Source: Gamsiella multidivaricata
Lineage: Eukaryota; Mortierellomycota; Mortierellomycetes; Mortierellales; Mortierellaceae
Assembly (NCBI RefSeq): GCF_025024155.1
Contig: NW_026251754.1
Coordinates: 186,001-250,000, forward strand
Length of the DNA: 64,000 bases
Direction: 5' to 3'
Positions 34,928-45,459 of the stretch are shown one piece after another. The translations under genes were made by a program, and so were the position numbers. How positions within the stretch are numbered: position 1 is the first letter of the stretch; each line of letters begins with the position of its first letter. A model generated the notes under the pieces. The model made no database searches. It had not been told where the DNA came from and was given only the letters and a program-made list of their open reading frames with translations.

Positions 34928-37900
34928 ATGGGCCTAAAAGACGGATTCGCTTTTCTACGAAGAAAAGGCTATTCTCCTCGGGTGATACACAGGTCGGCGA
35001 TAGTGTCTGCCCTGGGCAGTCGGAGAGGTCTCGTCGACGTGTTGTCCTTTTACGGCGTCATCAAAAACGCCTATGCCCATTGTACCGCAGAGAAGGCCCA
35101 TGCAAGGCTTGAACAGCATGTCTTGGGGTTTGGCTCTAAAACGAACCTGGTCCTGTACATCGACGGCGGGCCAGCACTAGAGAAGTAGGAGACGGCGAAG
35201 CAGCGCAAGGAATCTCGGAGCAAGGCTGCCTCCAAATGTACTGAAAGCCTCGACAAGCTCGGAAGCATCATCAAGGACGGCAGCAAGCCGCGAAGACGCC
35301 ACTTCGTTGACGTTAGGAAAAGTCTCTCGGCCACTTTCTACTGGTCTTTGGAGGATCGTCAAACATTCATCGGGTACCTTCAGCAGGCCGGCTGGTCAGT
35401 ACGCATTTGTGAGACAGAGGCGGATGTCGCGATCGCGTTTGATTGTGGGCCAGAGGATGTCGTAATTTCTGCTGACAGCGACATGTTGGGCTATGATTCT
35501 GTCTTGACTCTTTGGCGTCCTATCTCTAAATGCTTGGTCCTGGAGTACAAGCTCAACGATGTTTGTCGGCTACTTGGATTGACTCGAACTCAACTCACGG
35601 CCCTTGCGGTGGTGTCGTCGAACGACTACAACCGCAATATATATTCCCTGGGACCAGCAACAAACCTCTCCATTATCAAGAGCCTCGATGCACCCAGTAA
35701 GCTCAAACAAAAAAATAAGACGAGCAATTATGATTTATGGTCTTGGAACAATGTAACAGGAAAAATATCTTTTTTTTTTTTTTTGTTTCTTCTTCAGACA
35801 CAGAGGCTATTGTGGCCGCCTATCTGAACCACATCAAGGTCTCGACCAAGAACACAACAAACGAGGATTTTCATGTATCCTTGCGGGTCTTTGTCGATAA
35901 GAAGCAGACTCTTGTCTCCCAAACCTCCACTCCAGCAGGCCCGTCTTTCAACAATCTCTGGGACAGGTTCAGAGACCTTTGCTCCCGTTACGAGCAGCTC
36001 AAGAAAAGTCGTCCGCCTCAAAGGAGGTAATATTTTTATTTTTGTTGTGGTTGCTCTATTCCATGTTGTCTGTAGAGACTTGCTTGACTGATTTTTTTTT
36101 TTTTTTTTTTTCAAATTAACTAGCTCAACCAACGTGCAAATCGTGCGCCTGAGATCACCCCAGACACCGAACCGTTTCAAGGCTGTGGAGTCGCCGATGT
36201 TCATTAAGGATCGTCAGACGGACTCTCAGGTTTCTTCCCTTTCCCAACCAGCTACTGGACAGCAATCACAGCAGTTCGCCGCGGTCACCCAACAAACACA
36301 GCAGCTTGCTTTAACCACGACCCAAGGTCCGTCTTCACCTCAGGAAGAAGTCGGTCACTCTGCTTTGCCATGAACCCGAGTTCCCAAGAAAAACTGCCCT
36401 CGATACTCGTTTAAACGACAAGATCGGACTAAAACGAAACGGCGATCACCGCCAGCAAAGATGAAACAATACGTCTGGAAGCCTTTCAAGGAGCCTGAAC
36501 CCAAGACTGAGAAACCGAAGCCAAAGCACAAGCAAAAGCCTGCGCCAAAATCGTTATCAACTTCAACAGCGAAAACCTACAAGTTGAAAATCACTAGGAT
36601 GTTGGCCTACCAGCACCCGATGACCTCTCTGCACATCGGCACTCTATCCGCCAATATCGAGCAAGCTCTTCCCAACCAAAACAGTCTCCAATACGAGGTG
36701 AAGTCTGCCCTCTTGGATGCTGCAAGTGAGGCGGCTCGCATCAAGCGCAAGGCCCAGATGTTGATTGGGAAATACTTAGAACGCCTGGTCGAAAAAGGAC
36801 TTGAGGGACTGGATGCTCAGGATCGGACCTTTCTCGATCTGATATGTCCGCGAGTCACCATGAAGGATGTCAAGAACAACGCCGATGATGCCGTGGAGGA
36901 AGACGAGGATGGGGATCGGATTGCTGGCATTGTGGACGAGGACGAGGACGAGGAGGATGAGGGCAATGTTGAGGAGGATGACACCGATATGGGAGGATCA
37001 GGCGGGAGTGACCAAGCGCAGCGGCATTTCCTTTCAAGCTTTCTTGTTTATCTGTATTCTGGCAACATCCCAGCAAAACAGGAGGTCGTCAAGTTCATCA
37101 AGCGTCTTGAAGAACTTCATCTGTACAATCCGCCGCGGACTTGGGCTGAGATCAACGAAAGAATGCCAAGGACCTAGTGCGATCCGTAGTCGGACAGCTG
37201 AAAGCTGAGCTTAAACGAATGTACAAGACTGGAACCTGCGATCTCCACAAGATGGTAAGACTTGAAGTGGCATGTCATCAATACAGGTGTTCATTGGCTC
37301 TACAACGTGTTTCTCAATTTTTAGTTGATGAAGAGGGCCAATCAAAGGCAGCTGGGCAAGCCCAACGCGGAAATCCAGATTCGGGGGGATCTCTCGGCCA
37401 TCGAGAACTACCTGACTCTGAACAAGTTGTCTCCGAACCCCAGAAGGACTATCCCTATGACGTCGTCCAAGCAACCGTATGTCGGATTCTCTGAGAGAGA
37501 GCTGGCTGGGTTCTTCTTCAAGAGAGGTGGAGCGCTTAAGCAGAGGCTTATAGATCTGGCAACCGAGGACGGATTCCATGCTTCTACCGACGAGGTCTAC
37601 AGATGGATGGGCGAGAAAGAGCCCGGGTTCTTGATCAAGAACTTTGTCGCCGATATCGATCTTAAAGGCCTGAAGGGTCGCCAGAAACGAAGAGCAGGTC
37701 GCCGAGCCAAAATCAAACTACGGTCCCTCAAGAAACTCGAGAAGCACTTGCAACAGCTTGAGGAACCTGGATTCCAGCCAAGAGACTACGTCGAGAACGG
37801 GTATATCTCGAGGGGATCCCTAATGAAAGATGGATTGGGATTGTACCTGTCGACCTTCAAGTTGAAGGAGCTGCAATCTGTACGATATAGGAGGTTACCA

Positions 37901-39109
37901 GACGATCGTCTGCCGCTCAGGATCGTGTCGACAGTCGGAGGCACAGACTACTACCTTCAAGAGATTCGTAACGTGATCTGGACCGAGGAGGACATCGAAC
38001 AGTTGTGGCCAGGAGTCAATCCAAGCAATATCAAGATCCTGACACTCGATGCTGGTCAAGCGTTCGTGGTTGGTGCGTATGCCTATCTACCTGAGGATCC
38101 CGACGGTCACTACAACCTCGCGGTGAATCAAAAGGCAGTTATGCAACCTGTTTTTCGTTACAGGAGATGGCTTGAGAAAGAAAAAAACTCAAAGGAGGGC
38201 AATCAACCAGAGTCGATTTCGGAAATGGAGTCTCGTTTCCCACTACTTCGGGGTCCAGGCGCGAGCATCACCAAGTACTGGGAGGCACTTGAACTAAAGA
38301 AGAAAGGCCCAGAGGATGACGACGAGGAGGAGGAGTCGAAATGTCCAGCAGGAGAACGACTCTTGGAGTTCTATGCTGGATCCAACAACAGATTCAAAAA
38401 GCATGGTTGGGATTGGGACAGGGCGAAGCAAGCAGAATACCAGGCTATTGCGGCGAGTCTGTTGGGTATCGTAGGCGGAAGCATTGGCCATCCCCGGGAC
38501 CCAGCCAATCCAGTCTTGATTGGCGTTGGTCTTGGTCAGTTCAAGAGTACAGGGCGCATTTCGTCCCTCCATTCAACCTTCCTGGACTACTTTATCCCAT
38601 TGGTATGTATGCTATTTATCATGATTGCAAAGTGTTCAAATGTTTGACATATGTAGAGAAGGGTTGACACAATTTATTAAAAAAAAATCTAGGCCCGGTC
38701 ATTGGGGTATATTGTTGTGGGACTCAACGAGTACTATACCTCAAAAAAGTGCCCTGATTGCCAAAACTTTGTGGCACAGGTGACCCTCCGCGAACTGAAC
38801 TGTCCACACTGCGAGCATTATCACCACAGAGATGCGATGGCGGCTGAGAACATGTCCAGGATTGTCAGAGGACACCTGGAGAAGCAGGAACGACCTCTTT
38901 ACCTACAGCCCAAGACGGCCGATGGACGGTACCCTTGGCAGGAGGACCCAAACATGAACTCTTCCACAGTTGGCACCAGCAACACCAACAGCAGTGCACC
39001 AACGACCAGCGCCAGTACAAGCACCGGTGCTCTCCCCCGTGGTCGCAAGAGGACACCATCTGTATCGAACAAGCCAAGAAAGCCCGGGAAAAAAGCAAAA
39101 GAGTTTTAG
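34928..39109 (+). pseudogene. XPG/FEN1-like nuclease fused to TnpB/Fanzor-like RuvC-zinc ribbon protein
   Basis: Five exons: 34928-35696, 35798-36026, 36124-37254, 37325-38602 and 38693-39109 (3824 nt, one short of 1275 codons). The N-terminus MGLK-x-GF is typical of FEN1/XPG. Candidate metal ligands are D37 (LVDVLSF), D79 (LYIDGG), E162/E164 (CETEADVAI), D183/D185 (SADSDML) and D233 (SSNDYNRN). A Gln/Pro/Lys-rich and acidic linker follows. The C-terminal part has a RuvC-I-like LTLDAGQA (D952), a VGLGQF motif where TnpB has its second acidic residue, and GYIVVGLNEYYTSKKCPDC … CPHC … HRDAMAAENM (D1183). Damage: TAG at 35186-35188, TGA at 36371-36373, and a one-base loss near 37155-37164. The RuvC half from 37164 on is open. 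Confidence 0.72.
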
Positions 39110-39899
39110 TATCATAGTTAAGACTAGTTTTTTGTGTGTCCGGAAACACACACCATATTGCTGAATTCGGTGCATTAAGGAGGGCACCTATTTCACTTCG
39201 GTGACGTAGTTTACGCCCGAAATGCACTGGATTCGCTTGGATGCGATATATTTCCGGGATTCACGACACCTCGGAACTCTTATCTTTTCTTCATATCAGA
39301 ATCAGAATTCATCGTTCGAAGACATGGATCAGTGCTTTCGAAGAATGAGTTCCGGCTCTGATAAAAGAAAAGCTACACACAGTTTGGGTCCCATCTTGCG
39401 AATAACAGGCTTTAGTCATCATGCTTATTCGGCTACGCTGAATAATATCCGCATGTATCAGCCCTTGTTGTGGAGAAGGGGCGTAATCTTGCTTCCCGCA
39501 TCCAATATGGTTTTGCCGAAACGCACCAGCTTGTACAAGTCCCAGTTGACCTTCCCATCTTGTATCGCTGCTTCAGCCCAGTCAGTTCTCCATAAAGCAC
39601 TGGGTGATGTTGTGCCCGGACTCTCATACCTGCACAGCCTGGTGTCACTTTCTGTAGAAGTCTGTCAAAGAGCTTCTTTAGTAAGGCACTAAAACTACCA
39701 AGAAAAGTTCGGATACATCCTTCCATTTATCTGTGCGAAAGAAGTAAATCGATGACTGGTGAACTACAGAGGGAGAGAGGGGAACAATGATGATGCGTCG
39801 TTACTAAAACAGGACGGGAAAACAGGCACGTGCTCGAATAGTACCATTTTGGAACATGGTCACTTGCAGTCCGGGCTTATTTTTCCATCCCTTGCCAAC
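39110..39899. other. Intergenic between fusion gene and fluoride exporter
   Basis: About 790 bases. Both strands have ~100-150 codon frames at 39222-39726 that overlap and that I cannot assign; element debris is possible. No clear promoter motif. Confidence 0.4.
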
Positions 39900-41593
39900 A
39901 TGAGCGAAGACAGCAGAAGTGCAACCTACATAGACATGACCCAGCGCCAAAATCCCATGGAGCAGAAGGAGCATGTGTCTCATTCAGGATCTCAACGCTC
40001 ACGGCAACAGTCAGATGAGTCATGGGATTCAAAATCAGCGTCCACGGCTTCACTACAGATTGAAGAAGGTGCGGAGATGCCGCCAACAGACACAGAGAGT
40101 TTGGAGAGAAACCGTGCGTCTTATTCAGGATCTCAGCGTTTGCAACAACAGCTGAATAACCGATGGAAATCAGAGTCAGTGTCCTCGTCCTCGCTGCAAA
40201 TTGAAGAAGGTGCAGAGCTGCCGGCAACGGATGCAGAGAGTGAGACAGAATCAGATACGCACAAACCGGCTGCTGCAGCACGAGAGCTGCCTAAAAGGGC
40301 GCCGATTCTCCTGCCTTCATTGATTGTTCCGTTTTCAATCCTGGGACTTTTGATCCGCTTGGGGTTGGTATCGATCGAGACGTTTTCGGGACAGCAGGTC
40401 TTTGCGCTAGCATGGCCGCAGTTCATTGGATGTGTGCTTATGGGTTTGTTTGTTACGACCAGGGCGTGGATCGAGGAAGGCTTTGTCAAGGATAGGAGCA
40501 GAAGGAAAGGGCATTGGATTGGAGCGTTTATCTATGTAGCACTATCGTCAGGACTGTGCGGATCGATTACGACCTTCTCATCGTGGAGCTTGGGGGTCTT
40601 TGTAGAGCTAATCAACCCGTCCAAGATCCAGCGCCATGTGCTACAAAATGTGAGTGTGTATAACGATCAACGGCTATGTTGTTGTGCGATCTGGAGCACT
40701 GTGTTTGACAGAACATCTTTGTACGTATAGATTTTATCAGGCATTTCAGAGTTAATTGTCACCTTGGCTGTATCGATGTCAGGATTGCAAATGGGAGCAC
40801 ATCTTGGACAGGCTGTTCTTCAACACATCCGTACAGAAGCACCACCTGCTGCATCTGTACCATCTACTACAACACCATCACAGGATACCCAGGCAACCGC
40901 AACAAAGGATGAAGCTCAACTCAAACGAGCACCAACCCAAACGTTGGACCCAATTCGCCCGCTCCCACCCACTCACTGGACAGTCCTTGATGCTGTTATC
41001 GTATCGTCAGCTATTATTATCTGGATCGGCATGATTCTGGCTGCCATCTTTACACCAGAGGGCTCTCAGTCATCATGGCGGCACGTAGTCCTGGCGATAT
41101 GTTTTGCGCCACCGGGAGCCATTTTGAGATGGTATCTCTCACGGCTCAACCCACGAATGAAGAAGTTCCCTCTGGGTACATTCGCAGCGAATATAGGAGG
41201 GTCGATGTTCTTAGCAGTGATTGTTTGTTTGCAACATAGTCCAGTCGCTGGAGGCAAGAGTGCACTGGCCTGCCAAGTGCTGAGCGGACTGCAGGATGGG
41301 TTCTGTGGTAAATACAGTACATGTCAACGCACTTCTGCGATGGCTTATTTAGAAGACAACCTAATGAAGATATCTTTTTTGGTCAATGTGAACTGCTAGG
41401 CTGCTTGACTACAATTTCAACATTCGTATTGGAGCTAAAGACTTTACCACGGAGGTCATCGTATATCTATGGACTCGTCTCGATCGTAGCGGCTCAACTG
41501 GGCATGTTTGTCGTTTTGGGCTCATTTGTGTGGACACGGAGGTCAACAGTTGAGGACGACAACGTCTATCAGCATGACATGTGTTCCATGTGA
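39900..41593 (+). CDS. FEX1: Fluoride export protein FEX (two CrcB domains)
   Basis: Three exons: 39900-40649, 40731-41307 and 41400-41593, 1521 nt, 506 residues. Two CrcB/Fluc domains are fused as in eukaryotic FEX. The first starts near residue 138 with motif GLCGSITTFSSW (about 218). The second starts near 333 with GFCGCLTTISTF (about 443), the Cys-Leu pair crossing the last intron. FEX exports toxic fluoride through the plasma membrane; the paired GxCGxxTT/SF motifs line the pore. The cytosolic N-terminus (about 130 residues) is Ser/Glu-rich and contains a 47-residue tandem duplication (39979-40119 and 40120-40260). The frame is open upstream to 39759, but MSEDS at 39900 is the first ATG. 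Confidence 0.93.
39979..40260 (+). repeat. Tandem 141-bp duplication inside FEX
   Basis: Two units with period 141 bases (47 codons). Shared landmarks are ATTCAGGATCTCA at 39982 and 40123, and TGAAGAAGGTGC at 40061 and 40202. The encoded units share SGSQR and LQIEEGAE and lie in the cytosolic tail. Confidence 0.85.
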
Positions 41594-43433
41594 GAGTCCC
41601 TATCGCCTTTATTGTACTCTTAACCCGGCATCTTAGAAATAACTCCACTATATAATAAAGCAAGCAAGGTATAAGCCACCATAATTAGGCGGCAACTCTA
41701 CATTTTTTCACGTAGAGGATGCTCTACCATGTCGCGTAGACCTCTCTCCCTCATGCCCGAGGGCCAGGAAAATAAAAAATAAAGAATATTTCTTCTCTGT
41801 CTTTCTCTCTCATCCACTCTCTCTCTCTTTGTCTGTCTCTATCACCGCTGCCTGCCGCCATCCTACTTTGAACCCCTTCAACATGCCCAAGAGCGAATAG
41901 TGCAAGAAAAACCGTGACCGTCAGACCTACTATACATGCCCGAAAAGATATTTCATGTCACCACGTCGCTCGCTCATTTCGCACCACAACAAACACAGTG
42001 GCTGCTTAGTCTAAGGTGCACTTATCTCATTCTTCTTTTTCTTTTGTTTGCACCTTACGAACCCAGCGGTGCTTCATCAAGTGCAATCCTTGAGAATGGC
42101 CAGTGAAAAACCTCCTTTCTGGCTCTTTGTACATCTCGAGTCAAGCGCAAGAAGGCTGGTAACACTGAGAAGAAGAGGAAATTTGTTGTCCATGCTTCCC
42201 AAAAAAATGATAATATGGCATTTGAAGAAGGAGGAGAAGGATCCAGTTGCTGATGCGTCTCTAGCGGAGCACCAGATAGCTGATGCCTCTATAGAGACAA
42301 ACCTGAAGTAGAGGCTATCTTTAGGAACGAGATAGCATTGCACCACCGACATATCTTTGGAGCGGTAGATGCCTCATTTCACGACACCATACAGAAGCCG
42401 GTCATCCAGTATGGTAGGAAGATTATCATATTTTGGAGTCGATTACCGTCAAGGCTTACCAGTAGCACCTCGAAGAACCTCTGGCCAGGTCGAGGACGCC
42501 TGCCTCAAGAACTCTTGAAAGACCGGCCGCACGTACAGACATTGTGATTTAGGGGAAACATGCGAATAAGGGAAATCCGCTCAACCGACCTTTCGTAAAG
42601 TGGTTGGTCGACATTGGCACGGAGCTAACAATGAGCTCAAGTCTGCACAACGATTTAATTAGGATCTCAAACTAGTACATCTTCAACCCGGAGAATCAAG
42701 GACTAACAAACCCATATCTAATCATGGACAGGATTGGAAGAAGGTTCGTGTAAAGTTGGATACTAGACAAGAAGTGGATCCTAAGATCCATGACTGGGCA
42801 AACATTTAAGATATAGTAAGGGGCCACTGTTATTCATGGCGTGTTCCAGGCTCCATTCTACCATCCAAATAAACCGTGTTCGTTTTCCCTCTTTGAATAC
42901 TTCGCGCTACCTATTTTCTTGAAGATGGAGCTTTGACATGTGCGCTTAAGGTTTGGGGTGACGCGTAGCACAGCGCACTGTGAAATCATTCCGTCTGCTC
43001 TGCTCTCTATCGACTGTCGCTGCTTTCGCCTACTCTGCATATCCTTCTACTTGCCATCCTTCCCGCGGTTGTTCGCAGTCAGCGACTAAAAGCCGTTCAA
43101 ATCTGAACCTCATCTGACGCTACTAACTGTCGCGTCCTTGGTAAACAACCCTATCTTTCTGTAGCGGAATAATTCGTTACGAAAAGAACAAAGCACCTAG
43201 CCATTTGCTCTAACCGAGTTTCTATTACACATCTCACTCGCTTCGCTCTTTTCCGCTACAGACCCTTTGGCGCTGTCATACAAGACGTTCGACATATGTA
43301 TTTGTCTTGCTAACGAAAAAGATAAAGAACATTAACGCTGACGTGAGGCTTCCCCGAATTGATAATCCACTTTTTATTGCAGAGGCGAGGATGAGAATGA
43401 GGATGAAGGCAGACTGATGGCAAACATAATGAA
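41594..43433. other. Intergenic, transposon debris suspected
   Basis: No intact gene. A C/T-rich tract lies at 41790-41845. Around 41883-42010 a broken frame reads YYTCPKRYF…SLISHHNKH, like a C2H2 finger of some fungal transposases. At 42050-42547 two short frames of unknown identity follow. Evidence is too weak for a family call. Confidence 0.35.
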
Positions 43434-44373
43434 TTGAAAAATCATATTAGCTTCAGCACTTTCTGGCGAGGACCTTATCCTGTTGCAGAAAGAAAGAAAA
43501 GTCGAAAGGATACTCATAAAGTACAAGTAATTTTTAGATGGGTTTACTTCCTTGTACCAGGAAATGAAAAAGCGTGGGCCCCGCCAAGCTTCGTCGATCC
43601 AAAATCGTTGGCGAACACACAGTTTGAGGTGAATTTCCTTGAATCATTTTACTCGGAAATGGTGCGCTTGATGATCAAGAACTATAACGAAGGTCGTGTG
43701 CTCGAAGTAGGTCACATCCTGGGGAAGAAGCTGTTTGAGACTTTTGGGCTCTGCAGGATTCACATTGACGGCGATATGACCACTGAAAAGGCAAAGGCTC
43801 GCCTGGAACGCACCATCAGTAGCGACGGTAGTAGTAGTAGTAGTAGTAGCAATTCTCTGAGCACCACCGACATTAACAGCGAAATCAATGTTCTGGACAC
43901 AAAAAACCGTAGGTTGCATGTTTGGATTACTCCATCAAGGGTATCTTGAGCATGGCGGGTGGACCGGAGGGTCGGAGGAAGCTAATTGAGGATAATTTAG
44001 TCCTTTGCTTTGGCCTGGGTTCATTCAACACTCAAACCGTGACTGTATCATCAGAGTAAGTCCTAATGCGCGTCCAATGTATACTCCCGTGTTCGTCTGT
44101 ACTATCTAGGCAAAGAGCTTGGGATACGTCGTGCTGGGAGCACACGAGTATTATACAAACGCAAAATGTCCCCGTCTGGACTGTAACCGGTTTCTGGTCA
44201 AGCTGCCGTTTCGTACAAAATATTGTCCCGGGTGCCATGTCCTGTTCGATCGCGATGCAGTGGGAAGCGAGAACATAGCCCGTGTATGCCAAGTGCGGCT
44301 ACAGGATCAAGCCTCTGCAAAGTTCTGTAACAACAGCAGCAGCCCTAGGTCCGGTCATTTCTGCCAGGGCTAG
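43434..44373 (+). pseudogene. Second XPG-TnpB fusion copy, internally deleted
   Basis: The upstream part encodes an XPG-N-like segment (FEVNFLESFYSEMVRL, then RIHIDGDMTTEKAKARLER) matching the LVDVLSF…YIDGG…EK region of the copy at 34.9 kb. After a Ser run from (AGT)n and a stop, a short piece reads CFGLGSF, the equivalent of VGLGQF. A GT-AG intron (44056-44109) then precedes AKSLGYVVLGAHEYYTNAKCP … CPGC … DRDAVGSEN. The XPG-I domain and most of the RuvC domain are missing, the reading frame does not join across the intron, and HRD has become DRD. Both ends of the fusion therefore survive in a ~1-kb remnant. Confidence 0.7.
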
Positions 44374-44499
44374 AAGCGTCAGACGCCAGCAGGCCCCAGC
44401 GCATCAGTCACCACATGCAAACTACAGTAGGAGCCGCGAGGACATCGCTGGAGCAATACGATTTATTGGGCTTGAAAGTTCCATGAACAATTTGTAAGT

Positions 44500-45459
44500 T
44501 ACAGTCTTTATGTCTTTACTTGCTTTGCTTGTTGTATTAATAATATGCGTATTCCTCTGAATTGGATGCAGACGCTACTAGTAGATATTCAAATATTGAT
44601 TTGTGGATGCTCAACTGAGCAAAAGGATCGATCAAAATAACTTCGTGAGCAGAAAATTAGGAAGAATCAGAGGGATCTGGACTTTCCGCAACAGGTGGTA
44701 AATAGGGCGAAAAGAAACAAGAGCTGTATGGAGTCACACACATTACGCCCATGGCGAAGCGGGAAGTCGTACATGCACATGTTTTGTGCTTGCTGCTTCT
44801 TCCCCTCCACAACCTCCCTCCTCCACAGCCCCTCGTCTTCTCTCCTTCCTCTTTCGTTCATTCAGTCATCAGTCATCCTTTCTTTCCATCTACCCTATTC
44901 ACCCCCCATCCCTCACCGCCTTCCCCTCCTTCATCTAACTAACAACTAACTGTCATCAGCAACTCTTAAAATAACCATCCCTCATTATCTTGAGCCTACA
45001 CCGCGTTTTTCTATTCTTGCCTGAACCTCCGTCGCCACTTTACTTCTTGAACAAACAGTGCAGAACCGAGGTCTCGGGCTGCCCCATATAAAGGAACCAC
45101 TTTTCTCTCTCTCATCTACACTCGAACCGGCGATTCGCCCTTGTTCATCATTCCTTTCTGTGAGAGGTAAGGGTTAACCCCTAAGTAGTGAAGCTAAACC
45201 GTGTCACACACCAGTTGTCTCATACCACCACCTCCACACTCCCATAGATCAGCGAGCCAATTCCTCGGGAACCCAATTCAGGGTACTAGAGACCAAGCAT
45301 CATACAATAGTACTGATCAAGTCTACTAATATCCAGGATAAATAGCAGGACCAGTCAGTTGATCCTGCAGGAACCATCTATCTGAACGTGCACATAGGAA
45401 GGAGGGACGGAAAGAAGGAGCGGCGCCCCACCTCGTCCTCCTCAATTTAATTCGCTGCC
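44500..45459. other. Upstream region of the golgin gene
   Basis: C/T-rich sequence at about 44790-44940, a TATA box at 45087 and a possible 5'-UTR intron donor (GAGAG|GTAAGG) near 45168. No coding gene seen. Confidence 0.45.
45087..45092 (+). promoter_or_regulatory. TATA box of the golgin gene
   Basis: TATAAA in CCCCATATAAAGG, 373 bases before the ATG. The distance suggests a long or spliced 5' UTR. Confidence 0.5.

Noticed and set aside
39222..39726. Genes on either strand between the fusion gene and FEX
   Set aside because: Frames overlap on opposite strands, have no recognisable domain and lack promoter or splice support.
41883..42547. Plavaka/KDZ-type transposon relic
   Set aside because: A single C2H2-like string and no transposase core motif; kept only as suspected debris.
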